Positions 18,736-29,106 are shown, counted from the first letter of the stretch. The stretch: 64,000 nt of DNA from CBDHDJ01 sp965261645 (GCA_965261645.1 CBDHDJ010000001.1:290277-354276), one strand, 5' to 3'. Translations and numbers: made by a program. The notes: a model not told the origin generated them from the sequence alone.

Positions 18736-20127
18736 GAGTTATGCCCGATTTTGGGTGACGGCGTGATCAGGCGGCGGCGCGAGTTTTGGTTTCGTCGATC
18801 TGCATACCGTCTTTGAATCTCACACCTTCGATGACCTTGGGCAACTGATTGTTTCCCATGAGCCGCCGCCAGGTCTTGCTGGCGGTGGTGATCAGCTTGA
18901 AGACCATGGCCAGAGTTGTCCCGTGAGACGAGCAGCCCTTGGTGCGCACGGTGCGGTGGCGGACGGTAGCGAAGACGCTTTCGATTGGATTGGTCGTCCT
19001 GATATGCCGCCAGTGCTCGGCCGGGAAGTCGTAGAAGGCCAGCAAGGCGTCGCGGTCCTTTGTCAAGCAGGCGACGGCTTGGGGGTATTTGGCGTCGTAC
19101 TTGGCGGCGAAAGTATTCATCGCCCTCTCGGCCTCGGCGCGGCCATCCGCCATCCAGATATCATGCAGGGCAGCTTTGGCGGCCGTTTGTCGCGACTTCG
19201 GCAGCTTGTTCAAGACATTGGCTGTCTTGTGGACCCAACAGCGCTGGCGGCGGGTGTCGGGAAAGATCTCCTCCAGCGCCTTCCAGAAGCCCAGAGCGCC
19301 ATCGCCGATGGCGAGCTCGGGACCAATCGTGAGCCCGCGCCCGCGCAGGCATGCCAGCAACTCACGCCAGCTCTGGGCGCTCTCGCGCACCCCCGCCTGG
19401 AAGCCCACGAGTTCCTTGCGTCCCTCCGGCGTGGCGCCGATGAGGACCAGAATGCATTGCTTCTCGTCCTCCAGCCGACCCTGGAGATAGATGCCATCGG
19501 CCCACATGTAGACGTAGCGTCGGGCCGACAGGTCGCGCCGGCGCCAGCGCTCGTGCTCGGCCTCCCACTCCGCCTTCAGGCGGCCGATCACCTGCGCCGA
19601 CAAGCCAGAGGCGTCCTTGCCGAGCAACGCCTCCAGCGCCTCCTGGAAGTCCCCGCTGGATACGCCACGAAGGTAGAGCGTCGGCAAAACCGCATCCAGC
19701 GACCGCGTCCGCCGCGCGAAACGGGGCAGAATGGCCAACGTGAAACGGATGCGCTCTCCTCCGACGCTGCCACGGTCCCGGACCTTCGGGCGCCGCACAG
19801 ACACAGGACCAATGCCAGTCAGGATCGCCCGTTCCGGCCCGTGGCCATGACGCACCAGGCGCCGGCGGCCGTCTTCGGTCTTCAGATGTTCATGCGCCGC
19901 CAGCACGGCGGCAACCTCCGCTTCAATGGCTCGTGCCAGGAGCTCGCGAGCTCCGGCGCGGAGTACTTCGGTCAGCGGATCGGCCGTCACCCCTGGATGG
20001 TGCAGCGCGACAACACTATCTTCCGTCATGGCGTATCACTCCTTGCTTGGAGACCGGGAGGCTTCGTCACCCCCCACGATACGCCACCTCCTTCTCTCAG
20101 CCCGTCACCCACTCTCGGCCATAGCTC
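18736..20127 (-). mobile_element. IS256-family element inside IS630-B
   Basis: 1392-bp insert flanked by an 8-bp direct repeat CAGCAGCG (18728-18735 and 20128-20135). Inverted ends read GAGTTATGCCCGA and GAGCTATGGCCGA, both followed by GGGTGACGG. Confidence 0.93.
18767..20029 (-). CDS. IS256-family (Mutator-type) transposase
   Basis: 420-residue transposase with the family pattern: N-terminal LTEVLRAGARELLARAIEAEV, RRLVRHGHGPERAILTGIG, first Asp in YVYMWADGIYLQGRLED, second Asp in AIGDGALGFWKALEEIFP followed by QRCWVHKTANVLNKLPKS, and the final Glu in TTNPIESVFATVRHRT. The frame is intact. ATG start at 20029. It probably can transpose. Confidence 0.95.
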   Translation of the reverse strand: MTEDSVVALHHPGVTADPLTEVLRAGARELLARAIEAEVAAVLAAHEHLKTEDGRRRLVRHGHGPERAILTGIGPVSVRRPKVRDRGSVGGERIRFTLAILPRFARRTRSLDAVLPTLYLRGVSSGDFQEALEALLGKDASGLSAQVIGRLKAEWEAEHERWRRRDLSARRYVYMWADGIYLQGRLEDEKQCILVLIGATPEGRKELVGFQAGVRESAQSWRELLACLRGRGLTIGPELAIGDGALGFWKALEEIFPDTRRQRCWVHKTANVLNKLPKSRQTAAKAALHDIWMADGRAEAERAMNTFAAKYDAKYPQAVACLTKDRDALLAFYDFPAEHWRHIRTTNPIESVFATVRHRTVRTKGCSSHGTTLAMVFKLITTASKTWRRLMGNNQLPKVIEGVRFKDGMQIDETKTRAAA

Positions 20128-20135
20128 CAGCAGCG

Positions 20136-21078
20136 AAGTAGTTTTCGCATTCCGTTGGTGTGAAGGTGTCGATGCCTTGGGCGATGGCGTCCCAGAGGTC
20201 ATCGACGGTTCGGGCGGCGGTCTTTTTGAGGAAAGCCTTGAGCTTGGAGAAGGCCATTTCAATGGGGTTAAAGTCAGGGCTGTAGGGCGGCAGGAAGCGC
20301 AACTCTGCCGCGGCGACTTCGATGGCCGTGCGCACGGCGATGGGTTTGTGGGCGGGTAAGTTATCCATCACCACGATATCGCCGGGTTTGAGCGTCGGGA
20401 CCAAGACCTGCTCCACATAAGCGAGGAAGGCGGCACCATGCATGGCACCGTCGAGCACCATGGGCGCGGTCATGCCTTCAAGGCGGAGCGCGCCAACGAA
20501 GGTCGTCGTCTTCCAGTGTCCATGAGGCACCGGTGCTTGGCAACGCTCGCCCCGTGGCGCCCGGCCGTAACGCCGGGCCATCTTGGTCGAAGCGCCGGTC
20601 TCGTCAATGAACACCAGCCGCTCGGGCTTCAGATCGGGTTGGGCGTCGAACCAGGCCTGCCGGCGGCGCAGGACGTCAGCTCGCTGTTGCTCGCAGGCGT
20701 GCGCGGTTTTTTTTGAACGTCATGCCGTGCCGGTCGAGCAGCCGCCAGACCGTGCTTTGGGCCACCGTCAAGCCATGCCCCGCGTCCAGGTGTGCCGCGA
20801 TCTCGCCCAAGGTGATGTCCGGCGTCTCGTCAACCAGCGCCAGGATTTCCTCGGCATGGGCCTCGATCCGGTGCGAGCGGTGGTCACCGCCTTGCGGCCT
20901 AGGCCCGACATCGCCCGTCCGCCGCCACCGATTCACCCATTTGATCGCCGTTGATCGCCGTCGAGGCCGCAACCCCGAAGCGGCGCGCCGCCGAGCGCCG
21001 CGACAGGCCGCTGTCAACCGCCGATACAAGCCGTTCTCGAAGATCATTGGAAAGAGGTTTCGTCATGCAGCCTGGCCT
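20136..21078 (-). pseudogene. IS630-B transposase, frameshifted and cut by IS256
   Basis: Starts MTKPLSNDLRERLVSAVDSG with a helix-turn-helix (RRSAARRFGVAASTAI). A perfect 10-bp tandem duplication at 20941-20960 shifts the frame inside this domain; after it comes KWVNRWRRTGDVGPRPQGGD and LGEIAAHLDAGHGLTVAQST. A poly-A run after GMTFKK (near 20713) is the usual IS630 frameshift site. The catalytic frame follows: VFIDETGASTKMARRYGR, IVVMDNLPAHKP and YSPDFNPIEMAFSKLKAFL. The last eight or so residues are displaced by IS256. Inactive. Confidence 0.85.
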
Positions 21079-21161
21079 CCTCCACCAGCCCACATCTTGA
21101 ATCAGAAATTCGATCCCATGGGAATCCCAAAAAGAATCCGTCAGCTCAGAAAATGCTCTAG

Positions 21162-22534
21162 CAGGCTGCTGAAAAAGTCATCATTGCCGGGCCTTGAACT
21201 CGGATTCATCGCCGAAATGAAATGAGATTTCGTGTCTTAGGGTGAAACCGTCTTCAATCTCGACCGATCCGATGCCCTGGGCTTCATCCAGTTCGATGAT
21301 CTGCCACTTTGCGGTCAGCGGCGTGCCGGCATCGCCCGTCATGTTGGCGCCTCCGCCAGCAGTCTGGGTAGTCGGACGAGGTTGTAGGCGGCCAAGGCCA
21401 GGGTGAACGAAGCGTCGACCCGGTGGCGGCCCCGGAATTTGGTCTTGCTCAATCCCGCGCTCGTCTTGACCCAGCCGAAGACCTCCTCGATGCGCTTACG
21501 GCAACGTTGGCTGACGCCGTAACCGGGATGGCGCGTCGTGCGCCCGTCTATCTTGGTCTTGCGCCGCTTGCCGGTCTTGGTGACGTGGTCCTGGACGGCG
21601 ATATGGGGGGTCACCTTGCGGTGCCGCAGTTCCTCGACAAAATCCGCGACGTCAAAACCCTTGTCCCCGCCCACCGTGATCCGACGCGGGCCGCCTCTAC
21701 TCTCCACCGGGCGATGCCTGTCGATCAGATCAAGGGCGGCTTCGCGTTCCGCCGTGCCCGACGCAATGGTCACGCCGCCGCCGACTGCCAGACCATGGCG
21801 GTTCTCCGTCAGCGCATGGCCCATGTAACACAGCTTGCTTTCCCGGCCATTACCCTTGCGATAAAGCCGGGCGTCCGGATCAGTGGTGCTTGCATGGGTC
21901 GCGTTCGAGCGTTTCTCGCCATGAAAATCCCGCTCGGCGTTGCGCCCCGATCCCCCGTCGCCATCGTCCTCACCTTTGGGACGAAAGCTCTTCATCGACG
22001 CCCAGGCCTCGATCAATGTTCCGTCTACCGAAAAATGATCCCGGCTCAATAGTCCCCGTACCTTGTGGTGCTGGATAACCCCCGCAAGCAGCTGCGCCGA
22101 AACCTCCGCCTCCAGAAGACGGTCCCGGTTGTGGCAGAACGCGCTGGCGTCCCACACGCCATCGTCCAGCCCAAGCCCCACAAACCAGCGAAACAGCATG
22201 TTGAAGTTTAGCTGCTCCATCAGCTGACGCTCCGAGCGGATCGAATAAAACACCTGCAACAGTAACGCTCGAAGAAGCTTCTCCGGCGGGATCGATGGGC
22301 GACCCATGTGGGAATAAAGCGTCTCGAACTCCGAAGATAGAGACCCCAATACGTCGTTCACGATCTCACGGATCAGACGCAGCGGATGATCATCCGGAAC
22401 ACGCTCTTCCAAGTCTACGTAGCTGAATAAATTGCCACTGCTTTTATCTCGACCCCGCATGCCATCCTCCATCACCCGAAGGAATCACAGAATCATGTCA
22501 CAACTGCAAATGCGAGGACTTTTTCAGCAGCCTG
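21162..22534 (-). mobile_element. IS5-family element
   Basis: 1373 bp with 18-bp perfect inverted ends (CAGGCTGCTGAAAAAGTC) and a CTAG direct repeat on each side (21158-21161 and 22535-22538). It inserted into the CTAG formed at the edge of IS630-B copy 1. Confidence 0.94.
21339..22472 (-). CDS. IS5-family transposase
   Basis: 377-residue DDE transposase. N-terminal DUF772 region: YVDLEERVPDDHPLRLIREI and RPSIPPEKLLRALLLQVFYS. First Asp in RDHFSVDGTLIEAWASMKSF, second in RITVGGDKGFDVADFVEELR, and the Glu-containing CRKRIEEVFGWVKTSAG near the end. Frame intact. The ATG at 22472 is preferred over the GTG one codon upstream. Confidence 0.95.
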   Translation of the reverse strand: MEDGMRGRDKSSGNLFSYVDLEERVPDDHPLRLIREIVNDVLGSLSSEFETLYSHMGRPSIPPEKLLRALLLQVFYSIRSERQLMEQLNFNMLFRWFVGLGLDDGVWDASAFCHNRDRLLEAEVSAQLLAGVIQHHKVRGLLSRDHFSVDGTLIEAWASMKSFRPKGEDDGDGGSGRNAERDFHGEKRSNATHASTTDPDARLYRKGNGRESKLCYMGHALTENRHGLAVGGGVTIASGTAEREAALDLIDRHRPVESRGGPRRITVGGDKGFDVADFVEELRHRKVTPHIAVQDHVTKTGKRRKTKIDGRTTRHPGYGVSQRCRKRIEEVFGWVKTSAGLSKTKFRGRHRVDASFTLALAAYNLVRLPRLLAEAPT

Positions 22535-22538
22535 CTAG

Positions 22539-23001
22539 TGCCCCTTCGTACGGGCCGATTCCGGCCGCCGATGTTCCCCGAGACCCCCGTGCCGCCACCG
22601 CCGCGTCGTGATCGCCGCCGCCGCGCTGCCAGCCAGCAGGAGGCCGGACCGGCGACAGCAGGCCGAGACCCTGGGACCAGAGTGCGGTCGAGGCGGCGGA
22701 CAACGAAACCGACGGCCCGTTCGAGCCAGCGGTAATGCGATTCGGCGGTAGCAGCACGCTTGACCGCACTTTCGCACGCCATTCCCGCCCCCGCCTGACC
22801 GAATGTGCGCAATTTGCGCCGCCGGCCGCCGGACACGCCACAAACGCCCGCACTTTGGGTGGGGCTGCCGCACAGCGCCGACCGCGCCCCTGACCCCGTA
22901 CACGACACGGGGAGCCGGAGCCCAGCCGGTCTGGGGCAGGCTTGGGACAGCCGGAGAGCGCCGTCCCCGCCGCGCCTATGCAACCCTCCATGGAGACTGG
23001 C
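22539..23001. other. GC-rich region upstream of parB-like gene
   Basis: About 460 bp with no gene I can support. Open frames on both strands are typical high-GC noise. It should contain the promoter of the downstream parB-like operon. Confidence 0.5.
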
Positions 23002-25451
23002 ATGAACCACATCGCCCCCAGGGCCGAACCGCTGATCCGGGAAGTCCCGCTGAGCCGGCTCGCCCTCGCCCCCGAAAACGTGCGCAAGACGCCGCCCGAC
23101 CCCCAGGCCGATGCTGAGCTCAAGGCGTCGATCGCCGCCCTCGGGCTGCTGGAAAACCTCGTCGTCCGCGCCGACGAGCCGGGAGAGCAGGATAGCGCCG
23201 AGCGCTATGCCGTGGTCGCCGGCGGTCGCCGCCTCAAGGCCATACAGGCGCTGGTCGGGGACGGCGTGCTCGATGCCGAGCACCCCGTGCCTTGCCTGGT
23301 CAAATCCGGCGACGTCGAGCCCGGCGAGATTTCGCTCGCCGAGAATGTCATCCGCATCGCCATGCACCCGGCCGACCAGGTCGTCGCGTTCGCGAAGCTC
23401 ACCGAGGCCGGCCAGTCCGTGGCCGCCATCGCGGCGCGCTTCGGCATGTCGGAGCGGCTGGTCGAGCAGCGGCTCCGCCTCGGCAACGCCGCCCCGGAAC
23501 TGCTGGAGGCATACCGGAACAACGAGATCGACCTCGAAGTGCTTAAGGCATTCGCCGTCACCACCGACCGCGAGCGCCAGATGGCGGTCTGGGAACAGGT
23601 CTCAGCACAGGGTTACCGCCCGTCCGCCTGGCAGGTGAAGCGGCTGCTCACCGAGGAGCGGGTGCCGGGAGCGGCCACCGTCGCCCGGTTCGTCGGCGTC
23701 GAAGCCTACGAGGCTGCGGGCGGCCAGGTGCTGCGCGACCTGTTCGCCCGGGACGACGAGAGCGGCGTCTGGTTCGAGGATCCGGTGCTGCTGGAGAAAC
23801 TCGCCACCGGGAGGCTCCAGGCGGCCGCCGACGAGCTGGCGACCCGCTGGAAGTGGGCCGTCGCCATGATCGAGGTCGAGTGGGGCGACACCGCCCGCTA
23901 CGGCCGCATCGAGCCGCAGCCCGCGGAACGGACCTCGGAAGAGCAGGCCGAGATCGAGCGGCTAGAGGCCCGCCAGGCCGAACTGGCCGATCTCGACGAC
24001 GAGGCCTGGACCGAAGAGTTGGTCGCGGGAGCCGAAGCCATCGAGACCCGCCTCGACGAGATCGAGGGCGGCATCGAGGCGCGTGCGATGTGGCGCCGCG
24101 AGGATTTCGGGATGGCGGGCTGCATTGTCACCATCGCCCATGACGGCACGCTCCAGGTCATCCAGGGCCTGGTGAAGCCCGAGGACATGCCAAGCAGACG
24201 GAGTCCGGCGACGCCGGCTCGGAGGCCGCCAGCGGCAACGACCCCGATGCCGCCACCCACAGCGTTCACACCACCGGCCCGTCCGTCTCCGCGCCCATGG
24301 CGCTGCCGAAGGACCGCGAGGCCGAGGCGCGCAAGGAGGTGGGCGTCGGCATCGGGCTTGCCGATGATTTACGCTCGATCCGGACGGCGCTCATCAAGGC
24401 CCATCTCGCCGGGGACTTCGAGGCCGCCTTCGACCTCATGCTGTTCCAGATGCGCCGCTCCGTCTTCACCGAGGGTTACAAGCCCCACGCCCTCGACATC
24501 ACCGTGCGCGAGACCGCCGATCGGCCGATGACGCGGATGAACGATGCGGAGTTCGCGAACTGGTCGCCGGGCGAAGCCATGCTTGCGGACCGCTCCGGCC
24601 TCGCGTTCGACTGGCTGGAGATCGAGGACGACGGCGAGTCCTTCGCGGCGCTCCGCGCCCTGCCTGTGGCTGACAAGCAGGCGCTGTTCGCGGCCTGTGT
24701 CGCGCGCACGGTGAAGGGCCAGCTCGCCTTTGAGCCCCAGGCGCGTCCGGAACTGGAGGCGACCGTCGCCCGGCTCGACATCGACTTCGCCAGGCATGTG
24801 CGCCCGACGGCGGAGATGCTGTGGTCGCGCATCAACAAGAGCCGCATCCTCGACATCGGCCGCACGGTCTTCGGCCTGGCCTGGGCCTCCGCGCGTGCGA
24901 AGAACAAGAAGCCCGCGCTCGCGGCAGCGATGGAACTGGCCTTTGCGGCCGGCGATCCTCCGGTCTGGGTGACCGCGGGCATGCACGCCGCGGCGCAGGC
25001 CTGGATGCCGCCCGGATTCGCGGCCTTCGACACCGGCCGGGTGGACGAGGAGGCCGGCCACGACGCAGACCCGACGGCCGCGCCGGATGCGTCCGCCCCC
25101 GATGCCGGGCCCGCCGCCGAAGCGGAGCCTGCCGCGCCGGCGGAGATCCCCGCCGATCCGCCGGAACGCAGGTCGGTAGTCGAAAGCATCGACTCGCCGT
25201 CGGAGGCCGAACCCGCCGCCGCGGCACCGGATGCCGTCAACGGTAACCGTGACGTCGAACCGGCCGCACCGGAAACCTCTCCTGCCAACGCCGAGGTGGG
25301 GGATCGCGGCGCGGCGGCCGGTATCGCCGATGTGGCCATGCCCACGGATGTTGCTACGGCTGCCGACCCAATCCCGCCGGCGCACATTAACGGCCGCGAT
25401 GCGGCTCCCGACCCGCTGGAGATCCCCGAGTTCCTCCGCAGGGTCCACTAG
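23002..25451 (+). pseudogene. ParB/RepB-family partition-like protein, one-base frameshift
   Basis: The two joined frames encode about 816 residues. N-terminal ParB domain: LIREVPLSRLALAPENVRKT, AVVAGGRRLKAIQAL (the GERR-like box), and LAENVIRIAMHPADQVVAFA. A helix-turn-helix follows (VAAIAARFGMSERLVEQRLRL). The frame breaks near 24188, after VKPEDMP; losing one base explains it, because the next frame reads directly KQTESGDAGSEAA and then GIGLADDLRSIRTALIKAHLAGDF. The C-terminal 150 residues are an Ala/Pro/Asp-rich, probably disordered tail ending EIPEFLRRVH. ATG 23002 has GGAG six bases upstream. Large ParB-like proteins of this type are carried on alphaproteobacterial plasmids and integrative elements; they are usually not the chromosomal ParB. 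Confidence 0.8.
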
Positions 25452-25585
25452 GCCGCTCTCCGCGCGCTCCGAACGCCCCGCCCGGCACCTTGCCCCCGGC
25501 TCACAGGGCGCCTGCCCCGGCCCCCGAGCCGGGGGGCAGCCCGGCGGGGCGTTTCCTTTTCGACACCTCTCACGGAGGTCCACGC

Positions 25586-27364
25586 ATGACCCGGATTGCC
25601 ACCACGCCCCCCACGACGATCCGCGCCCGGATCCATGACAGCGCCCTCAGGCGGGTGACGAGGATCTACGCCAGCACGCTCGCGGACGTGATGACAGAGG
25701 CCCTGCAGAATTCTCGTCGGGCCGGCGCCACCAGCGTCCTCATCGCGATCGACACGCTCACCGACCAGCCCGCCGACAACACGCCCGACACCGGCGAGAC
25801 GCGTCTCACCGTCACCCTCGCCGACGACGGCAGCGGCATTGCCGATCCCGCCGTCCTGCTGAGCTTCGGCGAGAACGGCTGGTCCGACGACCTGGTCCGG
25901 CGCGAGGACGCCGCCGGGTTCGGCTTCGCCAGCCTGTCGCGCCGCGGTTGCACCGTATCGTCGCGGCCCCGTTCGCCCGACGACAACTCCATGCCCGGAT
26001 GGCGGGTCGATCTCGCGCCGGAGCATTTTCTCGGCGAGTCGGAAGCCGACGTCTGTGCCGATGACAGCGCGCCGTTCCCCCATGGCACGTCGATCTCGTT
26101 CCAGGCGATCGAGACCGCCACCGCGATCCGCCACGCCGCCGAGTCCGCCGCCAGGCATTACCCGCTGCCGGTGATTTTCGAGGGCATTCCTCGTGGTGAG
26201 CCCGGCGGCGAACAACTCGAACGCCGCGCCTTTCTCGACGGCGCCCTCCATGCGGAGCCCTGGCGCGGCATCGCGTTCGGCGTCTTCAGGAACCGCAATC
26301 GCGGCTACAACGACCCCGATCTCAACTTCTTCGGGCTGACCCTGCCGGTCGGCCTGCCGACCGTCGAGACCGTCCATGGCGGCACCTGGAGCATCCGTGC
26401 CGACATCAAGGACTGCCCCGATCTCGAACTGGTGCTGCCGGCGCGCAAGGAAGCGGTCGAAAACGCCTTCCTGAAGGAGATGCGCGACGCGGCCCGCCTC
26501 GCCATCTACCGGGCCATGGCTGCCGCTCCGGAACCGCGTCCGGCCTTCGAGGACTGGACGATGGCGCGGGAGGTCGGCATCGATATAGCGCCGCCGCCCG
26601 CCATGCTGCGTCCCTGGCGGCCGTCCGCCGCCGATGTCGACGACTGGCGCGAACCGCCGAAACTTGCCGTTCCCGGCCATGGCGCCCTGGTGATGGACAG
26701 CGATCCGGAGCCGCCCGAGGCGCAGGCCTTCTGGCGCGCCGCGGAGCGGGCCGGCATGGCGACGAGCCTGTTCGAGACCAACCGCCGGCTCGACGGTTAC
26801 GACTGGTATGACGGCCTCGACCGGGTGACCGGTATCGCCACTATGATCGCAGCCGACGGCAATTGGTGCCCGCTCGACGACTTCCCCATGCCGGAGCTGA
26901 CCGGACCGTCCGCCGCGAAACTGCCGCGTCGGCCGGCAGCGATCCGCATGGAGCTCGCCGTCCGGCCGCCACGCGGACAGGGCCGCACGTTCGACCTTCC
27001 GGCCGACCTCGTATTCGCGGGCGAGCCCTGGGGCTGGCTCGGCGACGCCATGCCGCTAGTCACTTCCGACAGCACGATCCAGCCGCACCTGCTCGCGGAG
27101 CTCCTACGCGCCGGGTATTTCTCGCCGTCGGACGATGCCGATTCGGACAGCTACGAGACCCAGCGCGACCGTTTCGACGAGGAGGCGCTGCACATGGCGG
27201 CGAGGCTGCTGCTGTCGGACGAGGAGGCCTGCCGGACCTCGATCGCCGAGGCGGTCCGGCGCGAGCTGCTCTGGCTCTGCCCCCGGGACCGGACGGTCCA
27301 GATCCGGGTGAGCTGGCCGAACGTAACGGTGACGCTGGAAGACGTCGCCGAGGTGGCGTCATGA
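25586..27364 (+). CDS. GHKL-type ATP-binding protein
   Basis: 592 residues. The N-terminal 130 residues form a GHKL (gyrase/Hsp90/histidine kinase/MutL) ATP-binding fold: N box EALQNSRRAGA with Glu38 and Asn42, G1 box DDGSGI at 80-85, and a G2-like GFGFASLSRRG. The remaining 450 residues have no domain I recognise. There is no phosphoacceptor His domain, so a sensor kinase is unlikely; an MutL- or Hsp90-like conformational ATPase is more plausible. ATG 25586 follows a strong GGAGG. Its stop overlaps the next gene as ATGA. It sits between the parB-like gene and small hypothetical genes, the usual order in this plasmid/ICE block. Confidence 0.8.
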   Translation: MTRIATTPPTTIRARIHDSALRRVTRIYASTLADVMTEALQNSRRAGATSVLIAIDTLTDQPADNTPDTGETRLTVTLADDGSGIADPAVLLSFGENGWSDDLVRREDAAGFGFASLSRRGCTVSSRPRSPDDNSMPGWRVDLAPEHFLGESEADVCADDSAPFPHGTSISFQAIETATAIRHAAESAARHYPLPVIFEGIPRGEPGGEQLERRAFLDGALHAEPWRGIAFGVFRNRNRGYNDPDLNFFGLTLPVGLPTVETVHGGTWSIRADIKDCPDLELVLPARKEAVENAFLKEMRDAARLAIYRAMAAAPEPRPAFEDWTMAREVGIDIAPPPAMLRPWRPSAADVDDWREPPKLAVPGHGALVMDSDPEPPEAQAFWRAAERAGMATSLFETNRRLDGYDWYDGLDRVTGIATMIAADGNWCPLDDFPMPELTGPSAAKLPRRPAAIRMELAVRPPRGQGRTFDLPADLVFAGEPWGWLGDAMPLVTSDSTIQPHLLAELLRAGYFSPSDDADSDSYETQRDRFDEEALHMAARLLLSDEEACRTSIAEAVRRELLWLCPRDRTVQIRVSWPNVTVTLEDVAEVAS

Positions 27365-27840
27365 CCCGGAAATTCACAATCCAATGTGCGTACACCACGC
27401 ACTACGCGAACACCGTCACACTGGAGGCGAACTCCCTCGACGAGGCCCTGGAGAAGGCGATCGAGGCTGCCAACGAGGATTCGGCCGGATGGCGCGGCAC
27501 CGACCATTGTTCCGAGACCTTCATCGACGCGGTATGCGAAGACGCCGATGGCGACCCCTGGGGCGAGGGAACGTTACCCGTTCCGGACCGGTTTTCCGAG
27601 CACGGTGAGCCTCCCGTCGTGACCCTCGCCGGCCCGGTTCCGCCCGGCGCCGTGGAGGTCTCCGGCGGCCGGGCGCTCGTCCGCATCGTTGGCGAGACCG
27701 GCACGGTCACCTCCGAGGTCCGCGACCCGCCGCATCCCCCAGCGAACAAGCCGCTGGTGACGGTTTCGCTGGACGCCGCCGGCAAGCCCGCCGTCCGGGT
27801 CGAGGGCGGCAGCGCCAAGGTGCGCATCGTCGAACCCTGA
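27361..27840 (+). CDS. conserved hypothetical protein
   Basis: 159 residues, no family recognised with confidence. The first 75 residues (FTIQCAYTTHYANTVTLEAN, then LDEALEKAIEAANED) look like a small alpha/beta domain with many acidic residues; the last 80 are Val/Pro/Gly-rich with repeated RVEGGSAKVRIV-like strands. ATG overlaps the stop of the ATP-binding protein gene by four bases, so translation is probably coupled. No signal peptide or membrane segment. Confidence 0.7.
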   Translation: MTRKFTIQCAYTTHYANTVTLEANSLDEALEKAIEAANEDSAGWRGTDHCSETFIDAVCEDADGDPWGEGTLPVPDRFSEHGEPPVVTLAGPVPPGAVEVSGGRALVRIVGETGTVTSEVRDPPHPPANKPLVTVSLDAAGKPAVRVEGGSAKVRIVEP

Positions 27841-28000
27841 GCCGGCCGCCGGCCCGGCGCCATCGCCAATCCATCCATCTCGAACCCCGATCCCGCTCCG
27901 CCCGGAGCCGGGGATGGCCCTCGATCGGGCGCGGCCCGGCGGGGCGCGGGAGCGTCCCGCCGGCGCCGCGCCGTCCAACCGACCGACAGGGAGTGCGCCC

Positions 28001-28389
28001 ATGGAACTCGTGACCCCCGAGCTCCGCGAGCTGCTGCTCGCCAACGGAAGGAATCCCGAGAGCGACAGGATTCCTCTTTGCAAATTCTTTAACCCGGCTG
28101 GGGCGGGCACCTGGCTCGTCGTCGACGCCGATCCCGAGGACAACGACATTTTGAGCTGCTTGGCCGATCTTGGCTCGGCACCCCTGAGCTGGGCTCGGTC
28201 CGGCTGAGCGAGCTCGAATCCTTCCAGGGTCCGTTCGGCCTCGGCATCGAGAGGGACCTGTATTTCCAGCCGGCCCACACCATCGGCATTTACGCCGAGG
28301 CGGCCCGGTCCGCCGGCGGCATCGTGGAATTCGGCCCCGAGCTCGACGAGGCCGCCCGGAGCCGCACCGGCCCCGTCGCCGTCGACTGA
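28001..28389 (+). pseudogene. DUF2958 protein, one-base deletion
   Basis: The first frame reads MELVTPELRELLLANGRNPE, then FFNPAGAGTWLVVDADPEDN; the second continues TPELGSVRLSELESFQGPFG, then ERDLYFQPAHTIGIYAEAAR. This is the DUF2958 family (about 110-130 residues), common on alphaproteobacterial plasmids and integrative elements, function unknown. Restoring one T near 28172 (LADLGFGTPELG) joins the halves. GGGAG lies seven bases before ATG 28001. The TGA at 28387-28389 ends the restored frame. Confidence 0.78.
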
Positions 28390-28474
28390 CCGCATCCAGA
28401 CCCCGCTTCGCGCCCCGTCCCGGCCACCCCCGGGGCGGGGCGTTCCGTTTTCCGACCGGATCATGGAGGCCCCC

Positions 28475-28813
28475 ATGCCCGACATTCCGACCGCGGCGGA
28501 CGCCGCACCCGCCGTCCCGCCGCCGCCTATGCACCCGATGGACCCGAGGCGCGGGGAGAACCTGTCGCCGATGTTCGCCGCATTCCTGTGCTGGCTATTG
28601 CATCTCGATTCCATGACCGACCCCTCGATCACGAACATCGCCGTGGCCGGCGACTCGGTCCTGGCCACGACCACCGCGAACCCGTTCTTCGACGCTCATC
28701 TGGGCTCGGTCGAGGACTTCGAGCGCAATCTGCGCGGCTGGGGCGAGGCCTGCGGCGCCGAACCGGCAACGATCGACAGCCTCGTCGAACGGTTGCGGAG
28801 GGCCCGGCCATGA
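28475..28813 (+). CDS. hypothetical protein
   Basis: 112 residues, no recognised family. A Pro/Ala-rich start (MPDIPTAADAAPAVPPPPMH) precedes a compact region (MFAAFLCWLLHLDSMTDPSI) with one hydrophobic helix too short and too flanked by polar residues to call a membrane span. ATG 28475 follows GGAGG; its stop overlaps the next start as ATGA, which supports it as a real gene in the operon. Confidence 0.65.
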   Translation: MPDIPTAADAAPAVPPPPMHPMDPRRGENLSPMFAAFLCWLLHLDSMTDPSITNIAVAGDSVLATTTANPFFDAHLGSVEDFERNLRGWGEACGAEPATIDSLVERLRRARP

Positions 28814-29106
28814 ACGATCTGCCGGCGAACTACGACCGCCACCAGGCCGCCCTCGACATCGTCGATCCGGGCGCCTGCAATCCCTCCGGCGTTGCGCTCG
28901 CCCTGCACAATGCCTGCCGCCAGGCCATCGCCGAGGGCGTGTCGCAGCGCGGGGACCCGGCCGTCCGCCTGATCGGGCTCCAGCTCGCCTTTCTGCTGAG
29001 CGTGGACCGGATCCTCGATGCCGGTGAATATGGTCTGCTCATCGATGCCTGCTGTGAACGCGCCGCAGCGCACCGCAATGCCACCCCCACGGGGGCTGCG
29101 GCATGA
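28810..29106 (+). CDS. hypothetical protein
   Basis: 98 residues, mostly helical in appearance: YDRHQAALDIVDPGACNPSG, then VALALHNACRQAIAEG and IGLQLAFLLSVDRILDAGEY. No family recognised. It overlaps both neighbours by ATGA junctions (28810-28813 and 29103-29106), so it is translated with the upstream small gene and with radC. Confidence 0.68.
   Translation: MNDLPANYDRHQAALDIVDPGACNPSGVALALHNACRQAIAEGVSQRGDPAVRLIGLQLAFLLSVDRILDAGEYGLLIDACCERAAAHRNATPTGAAA

Larger units (their letters stand above)
18695..21158 (-). mobile_element. IS630-B copy 1, split by IS256
   Basis: Ends are GAGCGTTTTCCTATC (left) and GAGCATTTTCTGAGC (complement at right), both next to TA. Subtracting the IS256 insert and its 8-bp duplication leaves 1064 bp, exactly the length of copy 2 at 39596-40659. 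The right-hand TA lies inside the CTAG duplicated by the adjacent IS5. Confidence 0.9.

Noticed and set aside
22498..23367. 289-codon minus-strand frame across the parB-like start
   Set aside because: Antisense to parB-like coding sequence and crossing the IS5 boundary; not a gene.
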